A stretch of 64,000 nt of DNA from Palleronia pelagia (GCF_900110115.1 NZ_FOCM01000004.1:365301-429300), one strand, 5' to 3'; numbered from the stretch's first letter, positions 1 through 9,437 are shown. Numbers and translations are program-made. The notes: generated from the letters alone by a model not told the origin.

Positions 1-597
1 CCGGGGGGCGACCACATGCTGTCGCGCTTCGTGACGGCGGTGTCGGACAACATCAACCGCACGCTGGAACGGCTGGATACCGCCGCCTTCGACCGCGTGG
101 CCGGGGTTCTGGCCGACCCGTCGCGGCGGCTCCACTTGCTGGGCGGGCGCATCACCCGGTCGAACGCGGCATATTTCTTCAACCACCTGCAGATCATCCG
201 CCCCGGCGTCACGCTTCTGGACAGCGCGCCCAGCGTGTGGCCGCAGGCGCTGCTGGACATCGATGGCGGCGCGGTGCTGATCGTCTTCGACATCCGCCGC
301 TACGAAAAGGGGCTGGAAAAACTCGCCACGCTCGCGCGCGGCCAGGGGGCCGAGATCGTGCTGTTCACCGACATTTGGGGATCGCCCATCGAACGCCATG
401 CCGACCACACCTTCCGCGCCATGGTCGAGGTGCCATCGGCTTGGGACAGCACGCTGGCGTTGAACCTGCTGATCGAGGCGCTGATCGCCGAGGTGCAGGC
501 CCGCCGCTCCGACAGCAGCGCCCAGCGCATCGCCGCGCTCGAAGACATGATCGGCGAAAGCCGGATTTTCCGGTCGGGACAGGGCGCCGCCGACTAA
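1..597 (+). CDS. MurR/RpiR-family transcriptional regulator, C-terminal part
   Basis: The reading frame is open to the left edge, so the first ATG at 16 is probably internal and the N-terminal helix-turn-helix lies outside the window. What remains (about 193 residues) reads as an SIS sugar-phosphate-binding domain: a Leu-Gly-Gly-Arg segment near residue 43 followed by alternating hydrophobic strands and helices, ending in a charged tail. Family members sense phosphosugars and control sugar catabolism genes. The nearby xylulokinase could be a target, but that is inference, because a convergent two-component module lies between them. Its stop overlaps the stop of the convergent histidine kinase gene by four bases. 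Confidence 0.8.
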   Translation, partial: PGGDHMLSRFVTAVSDNINRTLERLDTAAFDRVAGVLADPSRRLHLLGGRITRSNAAYFFNHLQIIRPGVTLLDSAPSVWPQALLDIDGGAVLIVFDIRRYEKGLEKLATLARGQGAEIVLFTDIWGSPIERHADHTFRAMVEVPSAWDSTLALNLLIEALIAEVQARRSDSSAQRIAALEDMIGESRIFRSGQGAAD

Positions 598-3158
598 AGC
601 CCCAGCGCCACACGGCTGCGTGACCACTCGGCCCGCGCGGCGTTGTGAGCGGCGGCGAGGAACTCTCCGTCCTGCGCCTCGTTCCGGGCTGCCTGTTCCA
701 GCGCGCCCAGCGCCCCCTGCAACGCGGTTGCCCCGAACATCGCCGCGCTGCCGGCCGAGCGGTGCGCCTCGTCGGCGATGACCGCGGGGTCGGCGTCGGG
801 GCCGTTCGAGATCAGCGTATCCACCTCGCGCGCAAAGCGGCCCAGAAGGTCGTCGACCCGGTCGGGACCCAGTGCCTGGCGCAGGTCGGCCAGCGGCTCG
901 GCGTCCACGGGATCGGGCGCGGATGCGCCGTCGCCCGATGTCCAGCGATCGACGACACACAGCAGGGCGTCCCCCAGGACGGGCTTGACCATCACGTCGT
1001 TCATACCGTCGGCCAGGAAAGCCGCCTGCTCCTCTGCCTGGGCGTTCGCCGTCAGCGCGATGATTGGCACGTCCTTCGAGGCACCGTCGCCCCCGCGGAT
1101 CAGGCGTGTGGCCTTGCGACCATCCATCTTCGGCATGCGGACGTCCATGAGGATCACGTCGAACCGGCTGCGCGCGGCCAGGCGCACCGCCTCGGTTCCG
1201 TCCTTCGCCTCGGTGACCTCGTGCGCCGCCCGGCTGAGCGTTTCCCGGGCGATGGTGCGGTTGATGACGTTGTCTTCCACCAACAGGACCCGCGACGGGC
1301 GCGCCGGCGCCGCTGGTCGGTCGGCAGGCAGCGGCGTCGGGTGATGCGGCGGGTCGACAGGGTCCACAGGCAGGCGCAGGCAAAAGGTGCTGCCGCGTCC
1401 CGGCGCACTATCCAGCGTGATGGCGCCGCCCATCGCCTCGGCAAAGCGGCGGGCGAGCCCGAGGCCGAGCCCCGTGCCACCGGCCTGCCGATCGTAGGTC
1501 GTGTCGCCCGTGGTAAAATCCTCGAAGATCCGCGCCTGCATGTCCTCCGCGATGCCCATGCCCGTGTCGCGCACGGCGACGTGCAACACAGGCCGATCAT
1601 CACCGGGCGGCTCCGTCCCCGGCTCGACCTTCGCGGTGATGTCGATCTGGCCGCCATGGGTGAACTTCACCGCGTTGCCGACGATGTTCAGCAGGACACC
1701 CTCGATCCGGTCGCGGTCGGCGAGGATCCAGTCGATCCGGTCGCCCTCCCACGCCCAGGACAGCCGCGTGTCGTTGGCACGGGCCGCCCCGCTCTGGTTG
1801 TCGACGATGTCCTGGATCATCCGGCCGACATGCATCGGGCGTTGCCGCAGTCTCAGTTTGCCCGCGTCGTAGCGCGTTATGTCGAGGACGTCCGTCACGT
1901 GCCGCAGGAGCATACGGCCGGAGGTCTCCATGTTGCGCACGTATTCCTGCTGGCGTTCGGACAGGATCGTGTCGCCCAGCAGTCCCAGATTGCCAAGGAG
2001 ACCGTTCAGTGGCGTCCGGATCTCGTGGCTCATGGTGGCAAGGAAATCGCCCTTGGCGCGTTCGCTGGCCAGCGCTTGATCGCGGGCGGCGACCAGGTCC
2101 CGCTCGGCCTGAACGCGGTGCGAGATGTCGCGCAGGACCACCACGTAGATGTCGCCCTCAAGGGTCGTGGCGCGTTGGACCGACAGTTCCACCGGGAAGA
2201 CGGTGCCGTCCGCCCGGCTGGCAACGCCCTTGACGCGGCCCTTTCCAAGGATGGCGTGCTTGCCGGTCCGTTCGAAGGTCCGCATCTCCTCCTGGTGCCA
2301 GTCCTGCAGGTGTTCCGGCACGATCACTTCCGAAAGGTTCTTGCCGATAGCCTGGGCGGCGAAGACACCGAACGTGCGTTCCGCCGCGGCGTTGAAGCTG
2401 AGGACCTTCCCGGTCTCGTCACTCAGGATCACGGCGTCGAGGGAGGTTTCGGACACTACGCGCACCCTTTCGTAGGCGGCGGCGACTTCGGCCCGGCGGC
2501 GTATGCTCTGCGCATTCAACCATCCAAGACGCAGGGCCAGCAGCAAGAGGGCCAACAGAAGGCCGCCCGCCACCGCGGCGAGTTGGACCAGAGTTCGCAC
2601 CACTTCGTTGCGTCGATCATCGCTCAGGCGCGCGAAATACCCCACCCCAGAGCGGGAGACCTGTCGCACCGCGGGCCGAAGCGTCTCGATGCGGGTCAAT
2701 AGCGCGGGCGCGGCCCCAACGAGATCTTGTGAGGGGCCGTCGATCAGCGGAACGGTGTCGTCCAGGAAGGTTTCGACCCGAGACATCGCCTGGTCGAACT
2801 CCGCCAGGTCACGTAGCGCGGCGTAGGCCGACCCGTTTCGCAAGAGATCCACCCGGCTGTAGAAGATGTCGAAGGCCCGTGTCACCTGATCCAGGTCCTC
2901 GGTGCCGGGCTGATCGGTCGGCAAGGTGCTGACCGCCAACTGCAGCCGCAGGAAGTCGATCTCGACCTGCGACAGCGACCACTGGACGATATCCTCCTGG
3001 GCGCTCCTCTGATCCCGCAGGTCGCGCAGGACGTTCATCGTCAACGCGCCAAGCGTCAGCACCAATATCGCGAAGGTCAGCAACCCGAAAGCGATCCGGG
3101 CTATCTGGAAAGGTTGAATGGGCTGCACGTTGCACCGCCCCTCTCGAAGATCAAGCAT
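594..3158 (-). CDS. Hybrid sensor histidine kinase (PAS-HisKA-HATPase-REC-Hpt)
   Basis: An 854-residue membrane kinase. Visible in order: TM helix about 18-42, periplasmic helical region about 45-185, TM helix about 190-213, PAS domain about 230-350, HisKA with SHEIRTPLNG (phospho-His near 378), an HATPase with N, G1 (DTGMGI) and G2 (GTGLGL) boxes, a receiver with ILMDVRMP (Asp near 672), and a C-terminal Hpt with AHRSAGSAAMFG (His near 798). All three phosphorelay sites are therefore in one chain, and the final acceptor is probably the LuxR-type regulator encoded divergently at 3943. A GTG at 3128 preceded by GAGGGG is an alternative start that would still keep TM1. The gene probably shares a transcript with the secreted protein upstream (3193-3705). 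Confidence 0.9.
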   Translation of the reverse strand: MLDLREGRCNVQPIQPFQIARIAFGLLTFAILVLTLGALTMNVLRDLRDQRSAQEDIVQWSLSQVEIDFLRLQLAVSTLPTDQPGTEDLDQVTRAFDIFYSRVDLLRNGSAYAALRDLAEFDQAMSRVETFLDDTVPLIDGPSQDLVGAAPALLTRIETLRPAVRQVSRSGVGYFARLSDDRRNEVVRTLVQLAAVAGGLLLALLLLALRLGWLNAQSIRRRAEVAAAYERVRVVSETSLDAVILSDETGKVLSFNAAAERTFGVFAAQAIGKNLSEVIVPEHLQDWHQEEMRTFERTGKHAILGKGRVKGVASRADGTVFPVELSVQRATTLEGDIYVVVLRDISHRVQAERDLVAARDQALASERAKGDFLATMSHEIRTPLNGLLGNLGLLGDTILSERQQEYVRNMETSGRMLLRHVTDVLDITRYDAGKLRLRQRPMHVGRMIQDIVDNQSGAARANDTRLSWAWEGDRIDWILADRDRIEGVLLNIVGNAVKFTHGGQIDITAKVEPGTEPPGDDRPVLHVAVRDTGMGIAEDMQARIFEDFTTGDTTYDRQAGGTGLGLGLARRFAEAMGGAITLDSAPGRGSTFCLRLPVDPVDPPHHPTPLPADRPAAPARPSRVLLVEDNVINRTIARETLSRAAHEVTEAKDGTEAVRLAARSRFDVILMDVRMPKMDGRKATRLIRGGDGASKDVPIIALTANAQAEEQAAFLADGMNDVMVKPVLGDALLCVVDRWTSGDGASAPDPVDAEPLADLRQALGPDRVDDLLGRFAREVDTLISNGPDADPAVIADEAHRSAGSAAMFGATALQGALGALEQAARNEAQDGEFLAAAHNAARAEWSRSRVALGL

Positions 3159-3192
3159 CCGCGCCGGGTGACCCGAGCCCGCGCCTGATCGC

Positions 3193-3705
3193 TTAGCGAA
3201 TGATCTCGATTCGGTCGAGTTGCCAGATCGACCGCGAATAGATCAAATCAGAGCGGTACTGACTATCCGAGTCGTATGGATAGATAAGCCAGAGCGGCCC
3301 CTTCTCACGCAATGACATGGGCGCCCCATCCAGATGCCAGGCCAGGATCGGGCCACCTTCGACCGCGTCACTGACCGGGATATCGACGGCGTAGTCGTTG
3401 ATCGCCCGCGCGCGCAGCTTTCCTTCACTGATGTTCAGCGCATCGACGAACGCCGCAAGTGACGTACCGTGGAAGACATGGGTGCCATTGGTCCAGATCG
3501 TCGAGGTCTCGACCCGCGTCTCGTCCAGAGCGCGCAGTCGCTCCAGGTCGAATTGCACGATATCCTCGCCATCCTCATGATCCAGGGATCCGGTAACGGT
3601 GAGGATGACCGAGGTGTCGTCCTTCGGACTCTCCCCAGCCCAACTCAACGTGGAGAACAGGATCAAGAGACCGGCGAGGCCGAGTTTTCTGAAGGGATGT
3701 ACCAT
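3193..3705 (-). CDS. Secreted SUOX-fold (oxidoreductase molybdopterin-binding-like) protein
   Basis: A 170-residue protein with a clear Sec signal peptide (hydrophobic core LAGLLILFSTLSWAG), so it is predicted to be periplasmic. The mature part resembles the small stand-alone oxidoreductase molybdopterin-binding domains: a Phe-x-Gly-Thr-Ser-Leu segment in the middle and a closing pattern of WLIYPYD plus RSIWQLDRI. I see no conserved cofactor-ligating Cys, so it may be a non-catalytic sensor or ligand-binding variant. It sits 34 bp upstream of the hybrid kinase on the same strand, which suggests that it feeds periplasmic information to that kinase. Family assignment is from overall pattern only. 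Confidence 0.6.
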   Translation of the reverse strand: MVHPFRKLGLAGLLILFSTLSWAGESPKDDTSVILTVTGSLDHEDGEDIVQFDLERLRALDETRVETSTIWTNGTHVFHGTSLAAFVDALNISEGKLRARAINDYAVDIPVSDAVEGGPILAWHLDGAPMSLREKGPLWLIYPYDSDSQYRSDLIYSRSIWQLDRIEIIR

Positions 3706-3942
3706 GCCAAACGCCCTAACGTCAGATCCTTGCTAAATCGGAAATCCGCATGCCGTCACCTCGGTCAAAGGGATAGTGCTCGGCCCGATTGGATAGTCGC
3801 CTGTTATGCTTGACCAAACATGCCCGACCGGCCGCGCTTGGCGAAGCGTATTATTCCCGCATAACAGAATCTTTTTATCATTTTCTGGGTTCAGCACACG
3901 TTTGCGGTGTGTAAAATGATGTGCGGGCCAAGGACGATACTT

Positions 3943-4557
3943 ATGAGAGTCTTGATCGCAGACGATCACGATCTGCTTCGCGACACACTGGTCGAATACC
4001 TGCAAACACAGGGCAGTTTCGAGGTGGCCTGTGCGGGCGATCTCGACACCGCCCTGACAATGGTCGAGAACGGCGCGACTTTCGACTTGATCCTTCTGGA
4101 CTTGAAGATGCCCGGCATGGACGGTCTGAACGGCCTGACCCGGGCCTTGGCCGCGGGCGGCGGTCAGCGCGTCGCGCTGATGTCCGGCAATTGCACTCGC
4201 CAAACTGCCGAGCGCGCGATCGAACTTGGCGCGGCGGGTATCCTGCCCAAGACCATGTCCGCGAAATCGATGGTCAACGCCATGAAGTTCATGGCCCTGG
4301 GCGAGGTTTACGCCCCCGCCGACTTCCTGAACGCCATGGACAGCGCCGAGACGCATCCGCTGACACGGAACCTGACAAAGCGCGAGCAGCAGGTCCTGCG
4401 CGGCTTGACCGAAGGCAAGGCGAACAAGGAAATCGCCCGCGATCTCGACGTGCAGGAACCGACGGTCAAGCTTCACATGAAAACGCTCTATCGCAAGCTC
4501 GGCGTGGCGAACCGCACCCAGGCGGCGCTGATCGCGCGAGAGGCGGGGCTTTATTGA
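3943..4557 (+). CDS. LuxR/NarL-type response regulator
   Basis: A 204-residue two-domain regulator. The receiver domain begins RVLIADDHD, has the phospho-acceptor Asp in LILLDLKMPGMDG, and has a Lys in the LPKTMSAKS segment. The C-terminal LuxR helix-turn-helix starts at LTKREQQVLRGL and includes NKEIARDLDVQEPTVKLHM. The start at 3943 is chosen because AAGGA lies about 10 bases upstream and the protein then begins directly with the receiver strand; an upstream in-frame GTG at 3907 would add twelve unlikely residues. It is divergent from the secreted protein/hybrid kinase pair and is their likely output. Its 3' end overlaps the convergent xylB gene by seven bases. Confidence 0.9.
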   Translation: MRVLIADDHDLLRDTLVEYLQTQGSFEVACAGDLDTALTMVENGATFDLILLDLKMPGMDGLNGLTRALAAGGGQRVALMSGNCTRQTAERAIELGAAGILPKTMSAKSMVNAMKFMALGEVYAPADFLNAMDSAETHPLTRNLTKREQQVLRGLTEGKANKEIARDLDVQEPTVKLHMKTLYRKLGVANRTQAALIAREAGLY

Positions 4558-5993
4558 TCCAGCCGCGCCGCCTCGCGTAGACCGGCAAAGCGTTCTGCCC
4601 GCTCACGCAGCGCGTTGGCCAGTTCGGAATCGGGCGAAACGGTGCTGGCGACAGTCGGCTGGCTGCGGAACGCGCCCGAGCCCTCTCCGGCGGCCATGGC
4701 GCCCAGCCGCGCCGCCCCCAGCGCCGCACCGTGATCGCCCGCCTCCGGCAGGTCGATTTCGACCTCCAGCGCCGATGCGATGATCTTCAGCCAGTGCTGC
4801 GAACGGGCGCCGCCCCCGGTGGCCGCGATCCGGTCCAGCTTCGTGCCCGCCGCCGCGATCGCGTCCGCCGACTGGCCCAGCCCCAGCGCCACGCCCTCGA
4901 GCACCGCACGGGTCAGGTCCGCCCGGCCCGTTGCGTGCCCCAGCCCGTGGAACATGCCGCGCAGGCTCGCGTCGTTGTGCGGCGTCCGCTCGCCCGACAG
5001 GTAGGGCAGGAAAGTGACGGGGCCGGGCGTGGCGGGCGTGTCGCCCAGCTCGGCCACCAGCTCGCCGGGCGTCGCGCCGAGAATTCCGGCCAGCCAGTCG
5101 AGCGCCGAGGCCGCCGACAGCATGACGCCCATCTGGTGCCAGGTCTCGGGCAGCGCGTGGCAGAACGTGTGCACCGCGCTTTCGGCGTTGGGGCGATACC
5201 CCTCGGTCGCGGCGAACAGCACGCCCGAGGTGCCCAGCGACACGAAGCCCTGCCCCTCGCCCAGAACGCCCATGCCCACTGCGGTGGCGGCGTTGTCCCC
5301 GGCCCCGCCCGCGACTGGAATGCCCGCACGCAGTCCGAAGCGGCTTGCCAGGTCGGCGCGCAGGTCGCCTGCCCGCGCGGCGCCTTCGACCAAGCGCGGC
5401 ATGTGCTCGCGCGTCAGCCCGGTCGCCTTGAGACAGGCGTCGGACCAGTCGCGCGCGGCCATGTCGAGCCAGCTGGTCCCGGCGGCGTCCGACATCTCGG
5501 ATACCCGCTCGCCCGTCAGCCACAGGCGCAGGTAGTCCTTGGGCAGCAGCACGCAGTCAGTGCGGTCGAACAGCTCGGTCTCGTGGCTGCGCATCCAGGC
5601 CAGCTTGGGCGCGGTGAAGCCCGGGAAGACGATGTTGCCGGTCACCGCGCGGAACGGCCCCTCGGCATCCATGCGCGCGGCCTCGGCGTGGGCGCGCGTG
5701 TCGTTCCAGAGAATCGCGGGACGCAGGACGGCATCGGCGGCGTCCAGGCACACCGCACCGTGCATCTGGCCCGAGAGCCCGATCCCCGCCACCTGCGACA
5801 GGTCGTGGGTCTCGGCCAACTGCGACAGGCAATCCTCGGTCGCGCCGATCCACTGGGCGGGGTCCTGCTCGGACCAGCCGTCATGGGGACGCTCCACCGT
5901 GAGGGCGGAGTCGGCCTGGCCGACCGGCGCGCCGGCCTCGTCGATGAGCAGGGTCTTAACTCCCGAGGTTCCAAGGTCGATGCCCAGATACAT
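4551..5993 (-). CDS. xylB: Xylulokinase (FGGY family)
   Basis: A 480-residue FGGY carbohydrate kinase that phosphorylates D-xylulose with ATP for entry into the pentose phosphate pathway. The N-terminal phosphate loop GIDLGTSGVKT, the xylulokinase-like SGQMHG motif near residue 80, GGAGDNAATAVG in the middle and TGGGARSQHW in the C-terminal ATPase lobe are all visible. The start at 5993 is preceded by GGAAGGACGG; the in-frame ATG at 6014 would add seven residues without a better ribosome site. It lies just downstream of the Liv-type ABC operon on the same strand (67 bp gap), so it may be co-transcribed, although no xylose isomerase is nearby. Confidence 0.9.
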   Translation of the reverse strand: MYLGIDLGTSGVKTLLIDEAGAPVGQADSALTVERPHDGWSEQDPAQWIGATEDCLSQLAETHDLSQVAGIGLSGQMHGAVCLDAADAVLRPAILWNDTRAHAEAARMDAEGPFRAVTGNIVFPGFTAPKLAWMRSHETELFDRTDCVLLPKDYLRLWLTGERVSEMSDAAGTSWLDMAARDWSDACLKATGLTREHMPRLVEGAARAGDLRADLASRFGLRAGIPVAGGAGDNAATAVGMGVLGEGQGFVSLGTSGVLFAATEGYRPNAESAVHTFCHALPETWHQMGVMLSAASALDWLAGILGATPGELVAELGDTPATPGPVTFLPYLSGERTPHNDASLRGMFHGLGHATGRADLTRAVLEGVALGLGQSADAIAAAGTKLDRIAATGGGARSQHWLKIIASALEVEIDLPEAGDHGAALGAARLGAMAAGEGSGAFRSQPTVASTVSPDSELANALRERAERFAGLREAARLDQ

Positions 5994-6060
5994 GTGCCGT
6001 CCTTCCCATTTCATGTTAGCGCCAAGATCAGGGGAAACCGCGAGGCATGCAAGCGGTCGC

Positions 6061-6747
6061 CTAGACCCCCAGAAGCCTGTGCGCCGTGTCGTCGTCGAGC
6101 CCGCGCATGGGCCCGGACCAGACGCTGCGGCCCCGTTCGAGGATCACCGCGCTGTCGGCCAGCTTGCGCAGGTCGCGCAGGGATTTGTCGACGATCAGGA
6201 TCGACTGGCCCGCCTCCTTCAGCTCGGCGATGGCGTCCCAGATCTCGGCCCGAACCAGCGGGGCCAGACCCTCGGTCGCCTCGTCGAGGACCAGAAGCCG
6301 CGGGTTGGTCATCAGCGCGCGGCCGATCGCCAGCATCTGCTGCTCGCCCCCCGACAGCGAAGCGGCCAACTGGGTGCCACGCTCGGCCAGGCGTGGGAAC
6401 AGGCGGCCCACGGCGGCGCGGCTCCACGGTCCCGGCCGCGCGGCGGCGGCGAGGTTTTCCAGCACCGTGAGGCTGGCGAAGCAGCGCCGCCCCTCGGGCA
6501 CCAGGCCCAGCCCCAGCCGCGCCGCGCGGTGGCTGGGCAGCGCGTGCAGGTCGCGGCCGTCGAAGCGCAGCGTGCCCTGCGACGGGATCATCCGGCAGAT
6601 CGACTTGATCGTGGTCGACTTGCCCATGCCGTTGCGGCCCATCAGCGCCAGCACCTGCCCCGGCGCGAGGTCAAGCGACACGTCGAACAGCACCGGAACC
6701 GCGCCATAGCCCGCCTGCAGGCCCTCGATATGCAGAAGCGCGCTCAC
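6061..6747 (-). CDS. livF: Liv-type ABC transporter ATP-binding protein (LivF)
   Basis: A 228-residue ATPase that powers uptake of branched-chain amino acids or related amides. Walker A is GRNGMGKST, the signature is LSGGEQQM, and Walker B is LLVLDEATEGL. The LivF-type EATEGLAP sequence after Walker B separates it from LivG. It starts with GTG overlapping the livG stop by four bases, the tight coupling usual for this operon, in which it is the last gene. Confidence 0.92.
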   Translation of the reverse strand: MSALLHIEGLQAGYGAVPVLFDVSLDLAPGQVLALMGRNGMGKSTTIKSICRMIPSQGTLRFDGRDLHALPSHRAARLGLGLVPEGRRCFASLTVLENLAAAARPGPWSRAAVGRLFPRLAERGTQLAASLSGGEQQMLAIGRALMTNPRLLVLDEATEGLAPLVRAEIWDAIAELKEAGQSILIVDKSLRDLRKLADSAVILERGRSVWSGPMRGLDDDTAHRLLGV

Positions 6748-7490
6748 AGGTCCCCCAGGTAGGCGCGGCGCACCTGGCGGTCGGCGCGCACCTCGTCCAC
6801 GCGGCCCGACGCGATGACCCGGCCCGCCACGAGCACGCTGATCCTATCGGCCAGGGCAAAGACAGCATCCATGTCGTGCTCCACCAGCAGGATCGGCGCC
6901 TCGGTCCGCAAGGCATCGAGCAGAAGGGTCAGGTCGGCCGAGCCTTCGCCGCCGAGCCCCGCCATGGGTTCATCCATGACGAAGGCCCGGGGCGCGAGGC
7001 TGAGCGCGATGGCGACCTCGAGCAGGCGGCGCTGGCCATGGGACAGCGCCGCGGCCGGCATGTCGGCGACGCCGCCCAGCCCGACGCGGTCGATGGCCGC
7101 CAGCGCGCGGTCGTGCCGGTCGCCCCGCCCCAGCGCGCGGCGAAGCAGGCCATACCCGCCGCCGGCGCGCCCGGTGGCGCCAAGCGTTACGTTCTCCAGC
7201 ACAGAATCTTCCATCGCCAAGGCCGAAACCTGGAAAGTCCGCGCCAGCCCCCGGCGCGCCCGCTGGGCCGGCGACGCGGCGGTCACGTCGATCCCGTCCA
7301 GCCGCACCTGCCCCGCATCGGGGACGAGGCTGCCGCAGATCTGGGCGATCAGGGTGGACTTCCCGGCGCCGTTCGGCCCGATCACGGCGTGGATTTCGCC
7401 CGGCCGGAGATCCAGCGACACGCCGTCGGTGGCCAGCAGCGCGCCAAAGGACTTTCGCAGCCCATGGGTGCTGAGCACCGCGTCAGACAT
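6744..7490 (-). CDS. livG: Liv-type ABC transporter ATP-binding protein (LivG)
   Basis: A 248-residue ATPase with Walker A GPNGAGKST, a weak signature region LSHGQRRLLEV and Walker B FVMDEPMAGL, the MAGL sequence being typical of LivG. It pairs with LivF to energise the LivHM permease. Its ATG lies inside the end of livM (eight-base overlap) and its stop overlaps livF, so the proteins are translationally coupled. The signature reads SHGQ instead of SGGQ, which is common in LivG. Confidence 0.92.
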   Translation of the reverse strand: MSDAVLSTHGLRKSFGALLATDGVSLDLRPGEIHAVIGPNGAGKSTLIAQICGSLVPDAGQVRLDGIDVTAASPAQRARRGLARTFQVSALAMEDSVLENVTLGATGRAGGGYGLLRRALGRGDRHDRALAAIDRVGLGGVADMPAAALSHGQRRLLEVAIALSLAPRAFVMDEPMAGLGGEGSADLTLLLDALRTEAPILLVEHDMDAVFALADRISVLVAGRVIASGRVDEVRADRQVRRAYLGDL

Positions 7491-8466
7491 GGGGCCCTGC
7501 CTTGCCGGTCAGCAGTCCGACGATACCCCCGCGCGCGAACAGCACGACGCCCAGCAGGATCGCGCCCAGCCAGACGTGCCAGAAATCGGTCAGCCCCCCC
7601 AGCCAATGCTCCAGCGTCACGAACAGGCACGCGCCGATCACCGGCCCCGCCAGCCGCCCGACGCCGCCGAGGATCACCAGCACGATCAGCTCGCCCGACA
7701 GCTGCCAGCTGAACATCGCGGGAGACACGAAGCGGTTCAGATCGGCGTACAGCGCGCCGGCCAGCCCGGTGATCGCGCCCGAGATGACGAATGCCACCAG
7801 CTTGACCCGCGTGGGCGAGATCCCCACGGCCGCCACCCGCGCCGGGCTTTGCCGTGCGGCGTTCAGCGCCAGACCCAGCGGCGCCGATCGCAGCCGCGCC
7901 GACAACAGAAGCGCCAGTACCAGCGCCGCGAAGCACAGGCCGAAGAACTGCACCGGCACCAGCGTGTCGACGCCGGGAAAGCTGTTGCGCAGGTAGATCG
8001 GCAGGCCGTCCTCGCCCCCGTAGGCCGACCAAGAGATCGCGAAGTAGTAGAACATCTGCCCGAAGGCGAGCGTGATCATGATGAAGTAGACCCCGCCCGT
8101 GCGCAGTGACAGAAGCCCGATCACCCAGGCCGCAAGGGCCGAGACGCAGATGGCCACCAGCCAGATGACCGGCATGGACTTGGTGCCTTCGATGGTCAGC
8201 GCCCCCAGTTCCAGCGGCGTGTAGCTCTGCGCGTGGAAGGCGAGGATCCCCATGGCGTAGCCGCCAAGGCCGAAGAACGCCGCGTGGCCCAGGCTGACCA
8301 GCCCGCCGTAACCCAGCGCGATATTCAGCCCCGTGGCGGCCAGTGCAAGGATCGCCGCGCGCGTCGCCAGCGTGATGGTGAATATCTCGCCCAGGGCCCA
8401 CGCGCCCAGGGCGACGGCCAAAAGCCCGGCGACAGCGCCGATGGTGACGAGACGCTCGGGGATCAT
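7483..8466 (-). CDS. livM: Liv-type ABC transporter permease (LivM)
   Basis: A 327-residue inner-membrane permease with about eight to ten hydrophobic helices. The LivM/LivH family pattern is recognisable in the N-terminal ALAATGLNIALGYGGLVSLG and in the C-terminal GGVGRLAGPVIGA. It forms the translocation pore with LivH. Its start overlaps the livH stop by four bases. Confidence 0.92.
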   Translation of the reverse strand: MIPERLVTIGAVAGLLAVALGAWALGEIFTITLATRAAILALAATGLNIALGYGGLVSLGHAAFFGLGGYAMGILAFHAQSYTPLELGALTIEGTKSMPVIWLVAICVSALAAWVIGLLSLRTGGVYFIMITLAFGQMFYYFAISWSAYGGEDGLPIYLRNSFPGVDTLVPVQFFGLCFAALVLALLLSARLRSAPLGLALNAARQSPARVAAVGISPTRVKLVAFVISGAITGLAGALYADLNRFVSPAMFSWQLSGELIVLVILGGVGRLAGPVIGACLFVTLEHWLGGLTDFWHVWLGAILLGVVLFARGGIVGLLTGKAGPHV

Positions 8467-9389
8467 GCGGGCCGCGCGCCGCCGAAGAGGCCCGTGGGCT
8501 TCCAGACCAGCACGGCCCCCATGAGGATATAGATCAGCATCGACGCCAGCGCCGCGCCGGTCTGGGCGGCGGCCTCGGGCGCCATGGCGACCGACAGAAC
8601 CAGCGGCAGGAAGATGCCACCCAGCGTATCCGTCAGCCCCACCAGCAGCGCGCCGATGAAGGCGCCCTTGATGGACCCGATGCCGCCGATGACGATGGTG
8701 ACGAAGGCCAGGATCAAGACCGGCTCACCCATGCCGACCTGCACCGACTGGATCGCGCCCACGAGCGCGCCGGCCAGACCGGCAAGGGCGGCCCCCAAGG
8801 CGAACACCAGCGTGTAGAGCTTCGAAATGTCGACGCCCAGCGCCGCGATCATCTCGCGGTCGTCCTTGCCCGCGCGGATCTGCATGCCCAGCCGCGTGCG
8901 CTGGGTCAGCCACCACAACCCCGCCGCCACCACCAGCCCCACGCCGATCAGCGCAAGGCGGTAGAGCGGATACTGTATCCCGCCCGGAAGCGTCACCGGC
9001 CCCGACAAAGCGTCGGGAATGTCGAGATACAGGGGGAACGAACCGAAGACCCAGCGCGTGCCCTCGGAAAACATCAGGATCAGCGCGAAGGTCGCCAGCA
9101 CCTGGTCCAGATGCGGCGCGTCGTAGAGCCTGCGGATCACCGCGACCTCGATCAGCACCCCGGCCAGAGCTGCGGCCGACAGAGCGGCGACCAGCGCCAG
9201 CGCGAAGGACCCGGTCGCGGCCGCCGCAAAGGCCGCCGCGAAGGCCCCCACCATGTAAAGCGAGCCGTGGGCGAGGTTGATCAGGCCCATCACCCCGAAA
9301 ATCAGCGTCAGCCCGGCCGCCATGAGAAACAGCATGACGCCGAATTGCAGCCCGTTCAGGACCTGCTCGATCAGTAGGATGGCGGACAT
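8463..9389 (-). CDS. livH: Liv-type ABC transporter permease (LivH)
   Basis: A 308-residue inner-membrane permease. The N-terminus (LNGLQFGVMLFLMAAGLTLI, then FGVMGLINLAHG) and the later IVIGGIGSIKGAFIGALLVG are diagnostic of LivH. It is the first permease gene after the binding-protein gene and is separated from it by a GC-rich hairpin, which may reduce expression relative to the binding protein. Confidence 0.93.
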   Translation of the reverse strand: MSAILLIEQVLNGLQFGVMLFLMAAGLTLIFGVMGLINLAHGSLYMVGAFAAAFAAAATGSFALALVAALSAAALAGVLIEVAVIRRLYDAPHLDQVLATFALILMFSEGTRWVFGSFPLYLDIPDALSGPVTLPGGIQYPLYRLALIGVGLVVAAGLWWLTQRTRLGMQIRAGKDDREMIAALGVDISKLYTLVFALGAALAGLAGALVGAIQSVQVGMGEPVLILAFVTIVIGGIGSIKGAFIGALLVGLTDTLGGIFLPLVLSVAMAPEAAAQTGAALASMLIYILMGAVLVWKPTGLFGGARPA

Positions 9390-9408
9390 GGGGTCTTTCG
9401 GGTGGGCA

Positions 9409-9431
9409 CGCCCCGGCTCAGGGCCGGGGCG
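9409..9431 (-). terminator. Hairpin between the binding-protein gene and livH
   Basis: Inverted arms CGCCCCGGC and GCCGGGGCG (9 bp, perfect) with a five-base loop lie in the 48-bp gap between the binding-protein stop and the livH start. There is no T-run on the coding strand, so it is more likely an RNA stabiliser or attenuator than a full terminator. Confidence 0.5.
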
Positions 9432-9437
9432 GTCGCA

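Noticed and set aside
645..2702. Long plus-strand frame of 685 codons opposite the hybrid kinase gene
   Set aside because: It is the antisense shadow of a GC-rich coding gene; composition is Arg/His/Gln-rich and without domains, while the minus strand has complete kinase motifs. Similar long shadows at 4731-6470, 10765-12447 and 12162-13844 were dropped for the same reason.
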